Source: Peribacillus frigoritolerans (GTDB lineage: Bacteria > Bacillota > Bacilli > Bacillales > DSM-1321). Taken from it: a stretch of DNA of 64,000 nucleotides. Positions 16,967-24,704 of this stretch are shown piece by piece; the stretch's first letter is position 1; every line of letters begins with the position of its first letter. Location of the stretch: positions 2,078,001 to 2,142,000 of the forward strand of contig NZ_CP158190.1 of assembly GCF_040250305.1 (NCBI RefSeq), given 5' to 3'. The position numbers and the translations under genes are program-made. The notes under the pieces are model-generated. The model had not been told where the DNA came from. It was given only the letters and a program-made list of their open reading frames with translations, and searched no databases.

Positions 16967-17857
16967 TTAATCTTTTATAACAAGTTTATCTTCTAAATAA
17001 ATATTCTTTAAAACTATTGGGTTTTCAAAATCTGATTTAACCTCAATAATTTGAATTTCTTTTTTTATTGTATTTTTCTTTTTATCAAAAGGAGCGATAA
17101 TTATATTATCACCATATTCATCAATAACTAAGTATTCTTGATTATTATGTTTCAACATAAAATAACTTCTTTCAGTCTTAGCTTCATTAATACCTATCAA
17201 AGATACAACTGGATTTAATATAAGAAAGAATGAAATGATGAAAAAAACTCTAGCTGTAGGTATATATTTAATTGCATATTTAAAATTAGTAAAAGTAAAA
17301 CCTTCTTCTTCTATATATTCTACTTTTTTTTGCAATTTATTTTTATAACCTTGTACTTCCTTATGCTGACTTATGGGTGAAACAAAAATCCAGACTAATA
17401 TTATAAAAAGAATAATTGGTATTACAATGAAATCTTCTAGTAAAAACATTAAAAACATACCTATAATTAATAAAGGTGAAAATGGATACAGTAATAATTT
17501 TGTTATAGGTGATGGATATAATTTAATTATTGCTCGGGTGTTATCATAAAGGGAGTAAACAGTAAAAACTATTCCTGCAAAAATTGATACGGCTATTATT
17601 ATTGTTACAATGTCAACTTGATTAATAAAAATCTCAGTTATACCGTAATATGAATATTTTCCTTTTTGAAATGAATATGCCATAAAATATCCAAATAAAG
17701 TACACATTGCAATTAAAAAACTAGTATCAAACCAATTAAATTTGCTATCTTCCACAATTACCTCTGGTACCTCTGGTTTTGATGGTCTTTCATAACTTCT
17801 CCTTCTTAAACGTATAACTTGTCTTGTACTATACCTATTTTTATTTGAGTATCCCAT
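16967..17857 (-). CDS. Multispanning membrane protein of unknown function
   Basis: A 296-residue protein with a basic N-terminus (RLRRRSYERPSKPEVPEV) and about six hydrophobic helices (roughly residues 43-61, 78-100, 120-140, 141-162 and 200-224 are clearest), ending in a soluble tail of some 70 residues. ATG 17857 follows TAGGAGA on the minus strand. It is the last gene before the right junction of element A and is convergent with the OLD gene. I recognise no family. Membrane proteins of this kind next to nucleases in mobile elements are sometimes effectors of abortive infection, but nothing in the sequence proves that here. Confidence 0.7.
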   Translation of the reverse strand: MGYSNKNRYSTRQVIRLRRRSYERPSKPEVPEVIVEDSKFNWFDTSFLIAMCTLFGYFMAYSFQKGKYSYYGITEIFINQVDIVTIIIAVSIFAGIVFTVYSLYDNTRAIIKLYPSPITKLLLYPFSPLLIIGMFLMFLLEDFIVIPIILFIILVWIFVSPISQHKEVQGYKNKLQKKVEYIEEEGFTFTNFKYAIKYIPTARVFFIISFFLILNPVVSLIGINEAKTERSYFMLKHNNQEYLVIDEYGDNIIIAPFDKKKNTIKKEIQIIEVKSDFENPIVLKNIYLEDKLVIKD

Positions 17858-18053
17858 CTTAATCTCCTATGCTTAATACTATTGAGTTTATTTTAGCAAA
17901 GGGGAGTGAAATTTCCTACCTTTGTTTTCCAAGAGAGATTAACCGAGTTTCTTCTATATATATGAATCCATCATGGACAAGTTAAGAAGATAATGATATA
18001 TTTTTCTTAACAAAATAAGTGGTCGGATTTAATGATGATAAGGGTTGAGAACC

Positions 18054-18190
18054 TTAACGAACAAATGCTGAAAATGATGATGATGCAAATGGGTATGAAA
18101 CCATCCCAAAAGAAAATTAATCAAATGATGAGCGCCATGAATAAACAACAAACAAAATAAGTTAGCATGAATCCTTGATATATCAATGTT
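18054..18190 (+). repeat. Attachment-site direct repeat, copy 2 (junction between elements A and B)
   Basis: Repeats 241-377 of the yneF region with four mismatches, including the whole yneF tail and stop codon, but there is no yneF 5' part. It closes element A on the right and opens element B on the left. Confidence 0.88.
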
Positions 18191-18206
18191 CTTGGAAGAT
18201 TGGATG

Positions 18207-18280
18207 CAAAATTTTATATAATATCGAAATGGTTGATCCATTTAGACTGAATCCTTCCACCGATTTTATATAAAATTTTG
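18207..18280. repeat. Inverted repeat in the left end of element B
   Basis: The 20-base CAAAATTTTATATAATATCG (18207-18226) is nearly the reverse complement of 18261-18280. A smaller hairpin (AAATGG/CCATTT) lies between the arms. Possible arm-type integrase sites or promoter region: TATAAT is at 18217-18222. Confidence 0.45.
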
Positions 18281-18304
18281 GTTTATCTTTCATTTTTGTT
18301 TCTT

Positions 18305-18347
18305 AAGCCACTTTTTCTGAATGAATGATTCAGTAAAGGTGGTTTTT
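18305..18347 (+). terminator. Terminator-like hairpin before the decayed integrase
   Basis: AAGCCAC pairs with GTGGTTT, enclosing a second palindrome CTGAATGAATGATTCAG (18317-18333), followed by T. Its position matches the hairpin at 483-528 in element A. Confidence 0.6.
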
Positions 18348-18350
18348 GTT

Positions 18351-18790
18351 TTGGAATTGATAGATATAATTGAAGAGTATGATTATCATTGTTTAGCAAA
18401 AGGATTTACGAAGAAAACGATGATTAACAAGCGACAAGAGCTTAAACAAATGAGGATCCTTTAAGCAGCTTTTTGTGAGCTTTTGGCCTTTCAACTCACC
18501 TCATTGGATTTCCTGTTATATATTCCTCTTTTACACAACAATTTAAAAAAACTGAACCATCTTATGCATCGATATAATACTTGCAGCTTGTAAACCAGCC
18601 TTTTGTTTACTCCTAATATAAGCTTTTAAATCAAAGAGATACCATTATGATTGTCAAAGGGAAAGGAATAAGGAGAGGATAGTATTCATCAGTCCGGCTC
18701 TTAAAAAGGTACTGATCAAGTATGAAAGATATAGAAAGGAATATATCATGGATAAGGAAATAAAAGAAGATTGTTATTTCCTTAAAATTA
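18351..18790 (+). pseudogene. Decayed tyrosine recombinase of element B
   Basis: From TTG 18351 the frame reads MELIDIIEEYDYHCLAKGF and continues KKTMINKRQELKQMR, clearly related to residues 1-35 of the intact integrase at 530. It then stops. About 180 unrelated bases follow (18461-18640), after which a second homologous block appears in broken frame (IMIVKGKG, SPALKKVLIKYERYRKEYI), matching residues 160-205 of the intact copy. The catalytic HxxR and Tyr regions are missing. Element B therefore cannot supply its own integrase, and element A's enzyme could act on it because the sites are alike. Confidence 0.85.
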
Positions 18791-19440
18791 GCACATGCAG
18801 ATAAGCTGGATGAAATGTTGACTTATATCCTAAGCAAGAAGATGGTGAATTATTAATGACCATCAATAGGCTGTTACTAGAAATGAAGATGATCAATGAA
18901 AACTTTACATATGGTAATTACAATCAGAATAAGGTCAGTAACTAAATGGATATTAAAGAAGCTTATATAGAAGAATTTTTCAACCTTACAAAACGTACAT
19001 TCGTTAGACAGACTTGAACGTAAAATTATGATTTATTGGAATAAAGTTAAGACAGTGTGTATTGGAAAAGGTGATGTAACAGAAGAACTAGGCTAACTAC
19101 CAAGGATGAAATTCAATTAATCATGCAAGTTGAAGATGAGGTAATGATTGAATTAGGTTGTGAGGATAAGCAGGATATAGTTAAGAAGGAAATGTGGAAA
19201 TACAATAAGAAAGAAGTCAATAAGATTCTAACAGAGAAAGCTAACATTATTAGGAATGTAGGTAAACTTACACGAAATAGCCAATAAAGTTGTTTTCTAG
19301 CTCACTTTCCAAGTGCAGGAAAGTTCCTTGGATCAGAACGCTATGAAAAAAGATAATTTGCGTCCAAACTTCAACCTGGATTCCTATAGTGTAGAACTAT
19401 TAGAAAGAGAAGATTTAGTATTGAAGGCATCCGAGTAATC
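18791..19440. other. Degenerate phage-like DNA
   Basis: Short stretches of sense-looking code appear in changing frames (for example ERKIMIYWNKVKTVC near 19020 and a lysine-rich block MWKYNKKEVNKILTEKAN near 19192-19250), broken by stops. I cannot name the ancestors. It reads as decayed element cargo. Confidence 0.45.
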
Positions 19441-19474
19441 GGGTGTTTTGTATTTGGATGAACTTTATACATAG

Positions 19475-19508
19475 AAAAAGCACTTAACCTAAATGGTCGA
19501 GTGCTTTT
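19475..19508 (-). terminator. Terminator overlapping the end of the 89-residue gene
   Basis: AAAAAGCACT and AGTGCTTTTT form the stem. Read on the minus strand, the stop codon of the gene lies in the 3' arm and the stem is followed by T residues. Confidence 0.75.
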
Positions 19509-19753
19509 TGAGTCTTATTTAATACTTCTTTATTCTTATTAATGAAAACTTTATTTCTTAATATCATTTCTTTATTATTAAGCTCATCAATCAGTTCGGT
19601 AGTATTGTCCAGTTTCTCTAGAAGTGAGACTATTGATGGCATTGCTAATAATTCATGGAAAGCTATGTTTGTTTTAGTAGATAAGATTTTTAGCTCAGTA
19701 AGTTGACGAGGAGATAAAAAAGACTCAAATGGTTGCCTTTCATTTATTTCCAT
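19484..19753 (-). CDS. Hypothetical protein, 89 residues
   Basis: A small charged, helical protein starting MEINERQPFESFLSPRQL. ATG 19753 has GGAGGG at the right distance. An upstream in-frame ATG (19768) contains that same site and is less likely. It has a weak coiled-coil look (LLEKLDNTTELIDELNNKE) and no membrane helix or motif that I recognise. It stands alone within element B with its own terminator, so it is probably expressed. Its size would suit a small regulator or an excision-related factor, but nothing in the sequence decides this. Confidence 0.6.
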   Translation of the reverse strand: MEINERQPFESFLSPRQLTELKILSTKTNIAFHELLAMPSIVSLLEKLDNTTELIDELNNKEMILRNKVFINKNKEVLNKTQKALDHLG

Positions 19754-20181
19754 GATTGTACCCTCCATATGATGATGAATTATTAAATTGTAATTTAATT
19801 ATAAAATAGATAAGTTCAATAAATGTATTAATCATGTAAAGATTCGATGAATTGCAGAATAAAGGAGGGATTTGAGTAATTGGGTGTTTTTTTATTTTTG
19901 CGAAAATACATAGTCGAAAGTATCACTTTCCCTAAGATACCGTATGGGAAAGATGATCAAATTGAATTAAATGCTAAATCCATAAACTAAGAGATAAGCT
20001 GAGAGAGATACCAAAACCATTCAACCCTAGGTCAAGTTACGATGCTCCTAAGATTTATAGAAACCTCAGTGAGAAAATGTTACTGAACTATTATTCGAAT
20101 AAAACTTTATTTACCATGAAATATATGGTTATGGTAGTTTTATATAGTGGTAAATTTAGACAGGGGAGATGTTAATGTATT
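19754..20181. other. Intergenic region, mostly decayed
   Basis: No intact frame. GAGTAATTGGGTGTTTTTT near 19875 resembles CGAGTAATCGGGTGTTTT near 19433, so a short sequence is duplicated around the 89-residue gene. The last 30 bases hold the AGGGGAG site for the next gene. Confidence 0.4.
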
Positions 20182-20694
20182 ATGGGTTTTAAAAAAGGTA
20201 TGATTTCCATTATTTCTTTTGTTTTATTTGTAGGTATTGTATTTTCACCGATTTCTATCCAAACAAATCAATCGTCGGCATATGCTGCTATTGTTGAAGA
20301 AAATGATGAAATTAAGTTAAACTTAGATTATGCTAAAGAAAATGGTCTATCGACTGCTGAAGTTAACAATCTCCAACAGGCACTTATTGGAATTTCTTCA
20401 GATGATTTAAAAGAAATTGAAAGCGCAACAGCATCATTAGAGAAAGAAATACTTAAACAAGACGATTTTATTCAAATAAACGAACTATCAGCGTCAGCTA
20501 TAGGTAGACATTCTCCACCGCCTTCAGGTTTCGAAAAGGCTTTAAAACTTGTATTTGGGGCTGTTGTTGGGATGACTGTTGCTACTTTAATAGTTCAAGA
20601 CTTGTATAAATTAGGAGCTTATTCTGCTTGCCACAAATGGGGTAAAAAGAAACCTAAAGTTAAAAAGGCATGTAAAGCACTAGGATACTGGTAA
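20182..20694 (+). CDS. Secreted peptide precursor, bacteriocin-like
   Basis: A 170-residue precursor with a signal peptide (residues 1-35, cleavage likely at AYA-AIVEE), an acidic helical middle (36-110) and a distinct C-terminal part (about 117-170). The tail has a hydrophobic, Gly/Ala/Val-rich helix (LVFGAVVGMTVATLIV) followed by a cationic segment with two Cys (YSACHKWGKKKPKVKKACKA) and an aromatic end LGYW. An acidic pro-region before a cationic amphiphilic tail is a common plan for secreted antimicrobial peptides. A two-helix membrane protein follows 27 bases later, like an immunity gene. Spacing from AGGGGAG to ATG is long (about 14 bases), so the start is not certain. I cannot name a family. 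Confidence 0.68.
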   Translation: MGFKKGMISIISFVLFVGIVFSPISIQTNQSSAYAAIVEENDEIKLNLDYAKENGLSTAEVNNLQQALIGISSDDLKEIESATASLEKEILKQDDFIQINELSASAIGRHSPPPSGFEKALKLVFGAVVGMTVATLIVQDLYKLGAYSACHKWGKKKPKVKKACKALGYW

Positions 20695-20721
20695 AATATC
20701 CGAAACTAAGGGGGAAACACA

Positions 20722-20937
20722 TTGTTTGACATACCTGACTTTTCGAGAATAAAAATGCTGAAATTATCGTTACATTCTTTGCTTTTATGCATTTTATTAA
20801 GCTTAGTTAGTTTAATTATCAACGATGTTTTTTCAATTATCGTTGATAAAAGAATTAATTTAAATTTATTTTTTATTCCAATAATCATGGTTTTTTGGGT
20901 TTTGATAGCAGTTAAAAAACCAACATACCAAAAATGA
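20722..20937 (+). CDS. Small two-helix membrane protein, candidate immunity protein
   Basis: A 71-residue protein starting at TTG, seven bases after AAGGGGG. Two hydrophobic helices (about 17-35 and 46-63) are joined by a short charged loop, with a basic end KKPTYQK. It follows the secreted precursor on the same strand and before a shared terminator, so the two form a bicistronic unit. Size and topology are typical of bacteriocin immunity proteins, but that function is inferred from arrangement only. Confidence 0.65.
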   Translation: MFDIPDFSRIKMLKLSLHSLLLCILLSLVSLIINDVFSIIVDKRINLNLFFIPIIMVFWVLIAVKKPTYQK

Positions 20938-20949
20938 TTTCTGGATAGG

Positions 20950-20977
20950 AGTCTGGGCACAATGCTCAGACTTTTTA
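20950..20977 (+). terminator. Terminator after the bacteriocin-like pair
   Basis: AGTCTGGGC (20950-20958) and GCTCAGACT (20964-20972) form a 9-bp stem with one G-U pair, followed by TTTTTAT. Confidence 0.85.
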
Positions 20978-21146
20978 TATTTGTCTAAATAAGGGAGTGT
21001 TAACCGTGAATCAATTCATGCATGACATGACCCGTATGACAGAAAGAGAGTCTAATTGAGTATTGGTGGTTATGGTTAATATAATTACTATTACAGCAAT
21101 GTACGGATCGATAGTTAAGTGTAAGTAGGACTAAGAAGTTAAGGAC

Positions 21147-21257
21147 ATGATGAGTATGCAACTACTTAAGCTATGCAGTAAGAGTGGAGAACTAATGACT
21201 CAAGGTAATGGTGCTATGTGTGATGAGTGTAAGGATAAGGGGAAGGGTCGAATTTAA
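21147..21257 (+). pseudogene. Fragment of a phage HNH endonuclease
   Basis: A 36-codon frame with a CxxxG-C-xx-C zinc-ribbon start (LLKLCSKSGELM, then MCDECKDKGKG) as in the first 35 residues of small phage HNH endonucleases. The HNH domain itself is missing. Probably a remnant. Confidence 0.45.
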
Positions 21258-21272
21258 AAGGGGATATTTAAA

Positions 21273-21536
21273 ATGACAACTCAAACAATTGAAATCAAAA
21301 AAATATTCGTATCAGTCGATAATGCTGCACAGTGGATTGTGTTAGAAGAAGAAATGCAAGCAGGGTTCAATTATCGACTTGCTTCAATTGAAGACCTTCA
21401 TGATTACGTAGCTGGCACAGGTGAGATATTTACATACAACGTTGAAACTGCAGAAGGTGTTGCTAAATGGCATACTGAAGAATTTCACGAAGAGTCTCCA
21501 ATGGATTACATCTGTAAATATCGGGTGATTAACTAA
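21273..21536 (+). CDS. Hypothetical phage-like protein, 87 residues
   Basis: A small acidic protein (MTTQTIEIKKIFVSVDNAAQ start) behind AAAAGGGG, with a mixed alpha/beta look and no membrane segment. It is the last gene before the right junction of element B. I do not recognise a family. The ribosome binding site and intact frame in otherwise decayed DNA suggest it is real. Confidence 0.6.
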   Translation: MTTQTIEIKKIFVSVDNAAQWIVLEEEMQAGFNYRLASIEDLHDYVAGTGEIFTYNVETAEGVAKWHTEEFHEESPMDYICKYRVIN

Positions 21537-21694
21537 TTAATAACAGATACCTTCCTTTTATTATAAGAGAAGAAAGATAAACCTAAAACTAGTAGTAGGA
21601 ATAAAAAGTTATAGACAAAATTCAATTTAAAGGTATATTTTTCTCAACAGAAGAAGTGAGCCTAAAGGGAACAAAAAATGTATCAGGGTTTTTC

Positions 21695-21788
21695 ATGATG
21701 ATGATGCAAATGGGTATGAAACCATCCCAAAAGAAAATTAATCAAATGATGAGCGCCATGAATAAACAACAAACAAAATAAGTTAGCA
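21695..21788 (+). repeat. Attachment-site direct repeat, copy 3 (right junction of element B)
   Basis: An 88-base exact copy of 261-348 (yneF tail and stop) plus GTTAGCA shared with copy 2. The element-specific TTGATATATCAA palindrome does not follow, so host DNA begins here. Confidence 0.88.
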
Positions 21789-21886
21789 ATTATAAGATAA
21801 GCAATTCATAACTACCTTGAAGAGTGAATCTTTCATCATAAATTTTCCTTGTTTTTGCTTTATCTTTCGTTACTAATCCGAAACTT

Positions 21887-21926
21887 CTTTCTCTGGTGGG
21901 AACTAAATCAGAGAGAGGGGTTTTTT
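21887..21926 (+). terminator. Terminator, probably the original yneF terminator
   Basis: CTTTCTCTG pairs with CAGAGAGAG, followed by GGG and six T. It lies about 100 bases after the yneF tail copy, as the hairpins at 483 and 18305 do in the elements. Confidence 0.75.
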
Positions 21927-22024
21927 GTGTTGGTAGGGGATAAGCAAGAGGGCAATCAGGGAGCATGAAAGGTTTCATATAGAGGAAATCTAGTTCATGA
22001 GACTTTCAAAACACAGGATTCATC

Positions 22025-22067
22025 AAATTCAGAAACTTACTATATTTCATGTATGGTTTCTGAATTT
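22025..22067 (-). terminator. Hairpin downstream of the dehydrogenase gene
   Basis: AAATTCAGAAAC and GTTTCTGAATTT form a perfect 12-bp stem around a 19-base loop. The T run is weak, so termination is only probable. Confidence 0.5.
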
Positions 22068-22100
22068 GAGTGCCTGCCCATTCAATTTTACATATAATAC

Positions 22101-23237
22101 TTACGGTTTTAAGACGACTTTAATGCATCCGTCTGTCCTTGTATCGAATACTTGGTAACCATGTTTAGCTTGATCCAATGGTAGTACGTGGGTTACGACA
22201 TCGCCGGGATCCACTTTTCCTTCGGATATGAGTTTATAGAGATATGGCATATAAGGAATAACAGGAGCTTGTCCGGTCTTAATATCCACGTTTCTTTGAA
22301 AAATATCTCCTAGCGGAAATCCGTTATAACGCCCACCGTAAACACCGGTAATTTGAATGGTTCCTGCTTTACGTACGGCTTGGGAAGCAATTACAAGACC
22401 ACCCATGGCACCTCCGTGTAACTTAAGGCCTGTTGCAAGATATTCCATAGGCGTCATTTTACCGCTCATGCCCGAACAATCAATTACGATATCAGCTCCG
22501 CCTTTAGTTATTTCTTTGAGATATTCGCCAACGTTTTCATATTGTTCAAAATTAACCGTTTCAACTTTATTTGTCCTTTTTGCATGTTCTAAGCGATAGT
22601 TGAGATAATCGACGGCTATGACCCTTTTCGCTCCTTTAAACCAAGCGAATTTTTGAGCGAGTAATCCAACGGGACCACAGCCCAAAATGATGACTGTATC
22701 ACCAGGTTTAACTCCTGCATGGTCTACACTCCAAAATGCAGTTGAAGCGGCATCGGCGAGTAATACCAATTTCTCATCTTCGACCTCACAGTCTTCTGGA
22801 ATCTTAAAGGGAGTGAAATTCCCATAAGGAACCCGCATGTATTCCGCTTGTCCACCCGCATACCCACCTGTTGTTTCTGAATATCCAAAAAAGCCTCCCA
22901 TTTCCCCATGAGGATTTGAATTATCGCACTGACTTGTAAGATCGTTGTCGCAATACCAGCAGCTTCCACAACTAACATTAAATGGGATGATTACACGATC
23001 TCCCTTTTTCAATTTATTTACACCCGGACCAACTTCCTCGACAACCCCCATTGGCTCATGGCCAATAACATAATCCGTTGGCATATTAGGAATCATTTGA
23101 TGAATCAAGTGCAAATCCGAACCGCAAATGGCTGAAGTTGTAATTTTTACGATAATATCATCTGAATTTTTGATATGGGGATCCTTAACCTCTTTAACCT
23201 GCACGTTTTTACTGCCCTGGTAAGTTACGGCTTTCAT
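22101..23237 (-). CDS. adhB: Zinc-dependent alcohol dehydrogenase (AdhB type)
   Basis: A 378-residue medium-chain dehydrogenase. The catalytic zinc site is seen in ICGSDLH (Cys38 region) and GHEPMGVVEEVG, the structural zinc cluster in CGSCWYCDNDLTSQC, and the NAD-binding Rossmann motif in ILGCGPVGLLAQ. Length and inserts match the glutathione-independent formaldehyde dehydrogenase-like group, including B. subtilis AdhB. The start is MKAVTY at 23237 behind AGGAGGAAATTTT; the longer frame to 23270 overlaps the next gene. In B. subtilis adhB lies among yraD-yraG, which encode spore-coat-like proteins. Here similar genes lie just upstream, supporting the assignment. The substrate is unknown. Confidence 0.85.
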   Translation of the reverse strand: MKAVTYQGSKNVQVKEVKDPHIKNSDDIIVKITTSAICGSDLHLIHQMIPNMPTDYVIGHEPMGVVEEVGPGVNKLKKGDRVIIPFNVSCGSCWYCDNDLTSQCDNSNPHGEMGGFFGYSETTGGYAGGQAEYMRVPYGNFTPFKIPEDCEVEDEKLVLLADAASTAFWSVDHAGVKPGDTVIILGCGPVGLLAQKFAWFKGAKRVIAVDYLNYRLEHAKRTNKVETVNFEQYENVGEYLKEITKGGADIVIDCSGMSGKMTPMEYLATGLKLHGGAMGGLVIASQAVRKAGTIQITGVYGGRYNGFPLGDIFQRNVDIKTGQAPVIPYMPYLYKLISEGKVDPGDVVTHVLPLDQAKHGYQVFDTRTDGCIKVVLKP

Positions 23238-23250
23238 AAAATTTCCTCCT

Positions 23251-23613
23251 CTATTTATTCGGCGTCGCAAACATACCGAGTCTATCTGTATCGTTAGGAA
23301 ATAACTTCATCCCAGCGATGCTGACTGCCATATCAGCTGATTTCAGATCCAATTCAACTTGCTTTCCAACATCATTTGGATAGAGCCAGCCTTTACTTAT
23401 CATTAAATCGGTTATTGCTGCATGTAAATCAATGGATTGCTCCATTTGCCGGTATAATGCTTTTCGCAATTCTGGACTTGCTGTTTCTGACAAAGCGATA
23501 CCATACGTATGAATACCGCTTTTGACCGTCAGTAGGAAATCCAGGGCAAAAGAGGAATCTGCCATTTCAGGCATATGTTCAGCACCTTGGGGATCTAAAA
23601 AGTCCATTTCCAT
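23251..23613 (-). CDS. Spore coat protein F-like protein (YraF type)
   Basis: A 120-residue CotF-domain protein. The helical core ALDFLLTVKSGIHTYGIALSE, then TASPELRKALYRQME, DLHAAITDLMISKGWLYPND is the hallmark of the CotF/YraF family, also found in the gene at 24228. ATG 23613 follows GAGGTGAG. It is 13 bases upstream of adhB on the same strand and 11 bases after the YraG-like gene, so the three form one transcription unit. The product probably ends up in or under the spore coat, by analogy with B. subtilis. Confidence 0.82.
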   Translation of the reverse strand: MEMDFLDPQGAEHMPEMADSSFALDFLLTVKSGIHTYGIALSETASPELRKALYRQMEQSIDLHAAITDLMISKGWLYPNDVGKQVELDLKSADMAVSIAGMKLFPNDTDRLGMFATPNK

Positions 23614-23624
23614 TAAAGCTCACC

Positions 23625-23840
23625 TCATTGTTTATAGTTTGTTTGGGCACCTTCGTAAAAAGTCTTTAGTTCATTAATGGCTACTATGGATTGTTGTACG
23701 TCCTTTTCCATTAATGCTTTCAAATCATTATCAAAACAAATTCCTTGCATCAATTTGGATTTCATTAAGCATATTGTTTTAAAATTTATTATTTCATGCG
23801 TCTCCATGGTCTCGTGAAATGCGAGCTTTTCATTTTCCAT
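23625..23840 (-). CDS. YraG-like small spore protein
   Basis: A 71-residue helical protein (LAFHETMETHEIINFKTICL) behind AGGAGGTGAGTGA. It resembles B. subtilis YraG/YraE and the gene at 24025, with which it shares the HET-E-HEI-NFK pattern. It is the first gene of the minus-strand unit with the YraF-like protein and AdhB. The family pairs one YraG-type with one YraF-type gene, and here a second such pair lies divergently. Confidence 0.78.
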   Translation of the reverse strand: MENEKLAFHETMETHEIINFKTICLMKSKLMQGICFDNDLKALMEKDVQQSIVAINELKTFYEGAQTNYKQ

Positions 23841-24024
23841 TCACTCACCTCCTAAGTCTAGGTAACAAAAGTAATTTTCCCTATTCAACACTCAGGTATA
23901 CAGAGGACTATATGTTGTTTTCCAATTGGTTTTAACCTTCTAAAAAAATGAAAAGGAATGAATAAGAGCTTTTGAACAACGAAAGATAAGTAAGTGATTG
24001 TTACTGAAAGGAGAGATACTTCTA

Positions 24025-24231
24025 GTGGAAAAGTTGGGACTGCATGAAACGTTAGAACTGCATGAAATATTGAATTTCAAAAGCCTTTGTCTATCAAAAG
24101 CTTCTACAATGAATGGGTTAGTCCAAGATACGGAATTAAAAAACATTCTTTTACAAGACATGAGCAACGGAAGAGAGCATATTCAAAAATTACAGGAAAT
24201 CCTGGTAAACCAAGGCGAGGGAAGACAATGA
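24025..24231 (+). CDS. YraG-like small spore protein, second copy
   Basis: A 68-residue protein (MEKLGLHETLELHEILNFK) related to the gene at 23840. I choose GTG 24025, nine bases after AAAGGAGAG; the frame is open to 23998 but that part has no initiation signal. Its TGA overlaps the ATG of the next gene (ATGA), so the two are translationally coupled. The same pair order exists on the minus strand next to adhB. Confidence 0.75.
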   Translation: MEKLGLHETLELHEILNFKSLCLSKASTMNGLVQDTELKNILLQDMSNGREHIQKLQEILVNQGEGRQ

Positions 24232-24527
24232 CTAACTTTTTGCAAAATATGGCGGGGATGGGTGGTATGACCGATCAGGTGATTGCTACTGACTTTCTGA
24301 ATTCTGCCAAATCAGGAATAAGGAATACGGCTTTCGCCATAACAGAAACAGCTTCACCTGAATTGAGGGCTGCATTACGGGAACAGCTTAGGGTTGCTGT
24401 AGAAACACACGGGGTCATTAGTGATTATATGATCTCGAAAGGTTATTATCATCCCGGGGATATCAGTGAACAATCACAAGTGAATATAAGAGCGGCAAAT
24501 ACTGCAATTACCCTTTCGCAACAATAA
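24228..24527 (+). CDS. Spore coat protein F-like protein, second copy
   Basis: A 99-residue CotF-domain protein: ATDFLNSAKSGIRNTAFAIT, ETASPELRAALREQL, THGVISDYMISKGYYHPGD. It parallels the YraF-like protein at 23613 and is coupled to the preceding YraG-like gene by an ATGA overlap. The set YraG-YraF-AdhB / YraG-YraF resembles the yraG-yraF-adhB-yraE-yraD region of B. subtilis with one half inverted. Confidence 0.8.
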   Translation: MTNFLQNMAGMGGMTDQVIATDFLNSAKSGIRNTAFAITETASPELRAALREQLRVAVETHGVISDYMISKGYYHPGDISEQSQVNIRAANTAITLSQQ

Positions 24528-24561
24528 GTAGTAACCAATTGTTGAAGATGGTCAATGAAGC

Positions 24562-24590
24562 CTCCTATCCTAAGTGGATAGGGGGAATTT
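24562..24590 (+). terminator. Possible terminator after the coat-like pair
   Basis: CTCCTATCC and GGATAGGGG form a 9-bp stem with one G-U pair around a 5-base loop. The trailing T run is poor (AATTT). Confidence 0.4.
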
Positions 24591-24704
24591 CAATGCAATG
24601 AAAAAGTAATCAACAAAGTTTAGGACTCGGTTGAGTTTTTTGAGTTGACTTTATCAACTGTAAACATTAAAATTACAGTAATCTCCTTGAGGAGGATGCG
24701 AAAA

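Noticed and set aside
18461..18640. Insertion sequence inside the decayed integrase
   Set aside because: The 180-base insert has no transposase frame, terminal inverted repeats or target duplication that I can see.
21920..21962. A third integrase start after repeat copy 3 (GTGTTGGTAGGGGATAAG resembles the start at 530)
   Set aside because: Only about a dozen bases agree and the peptide does not resemble an integrase; it is host DNA after yneF.
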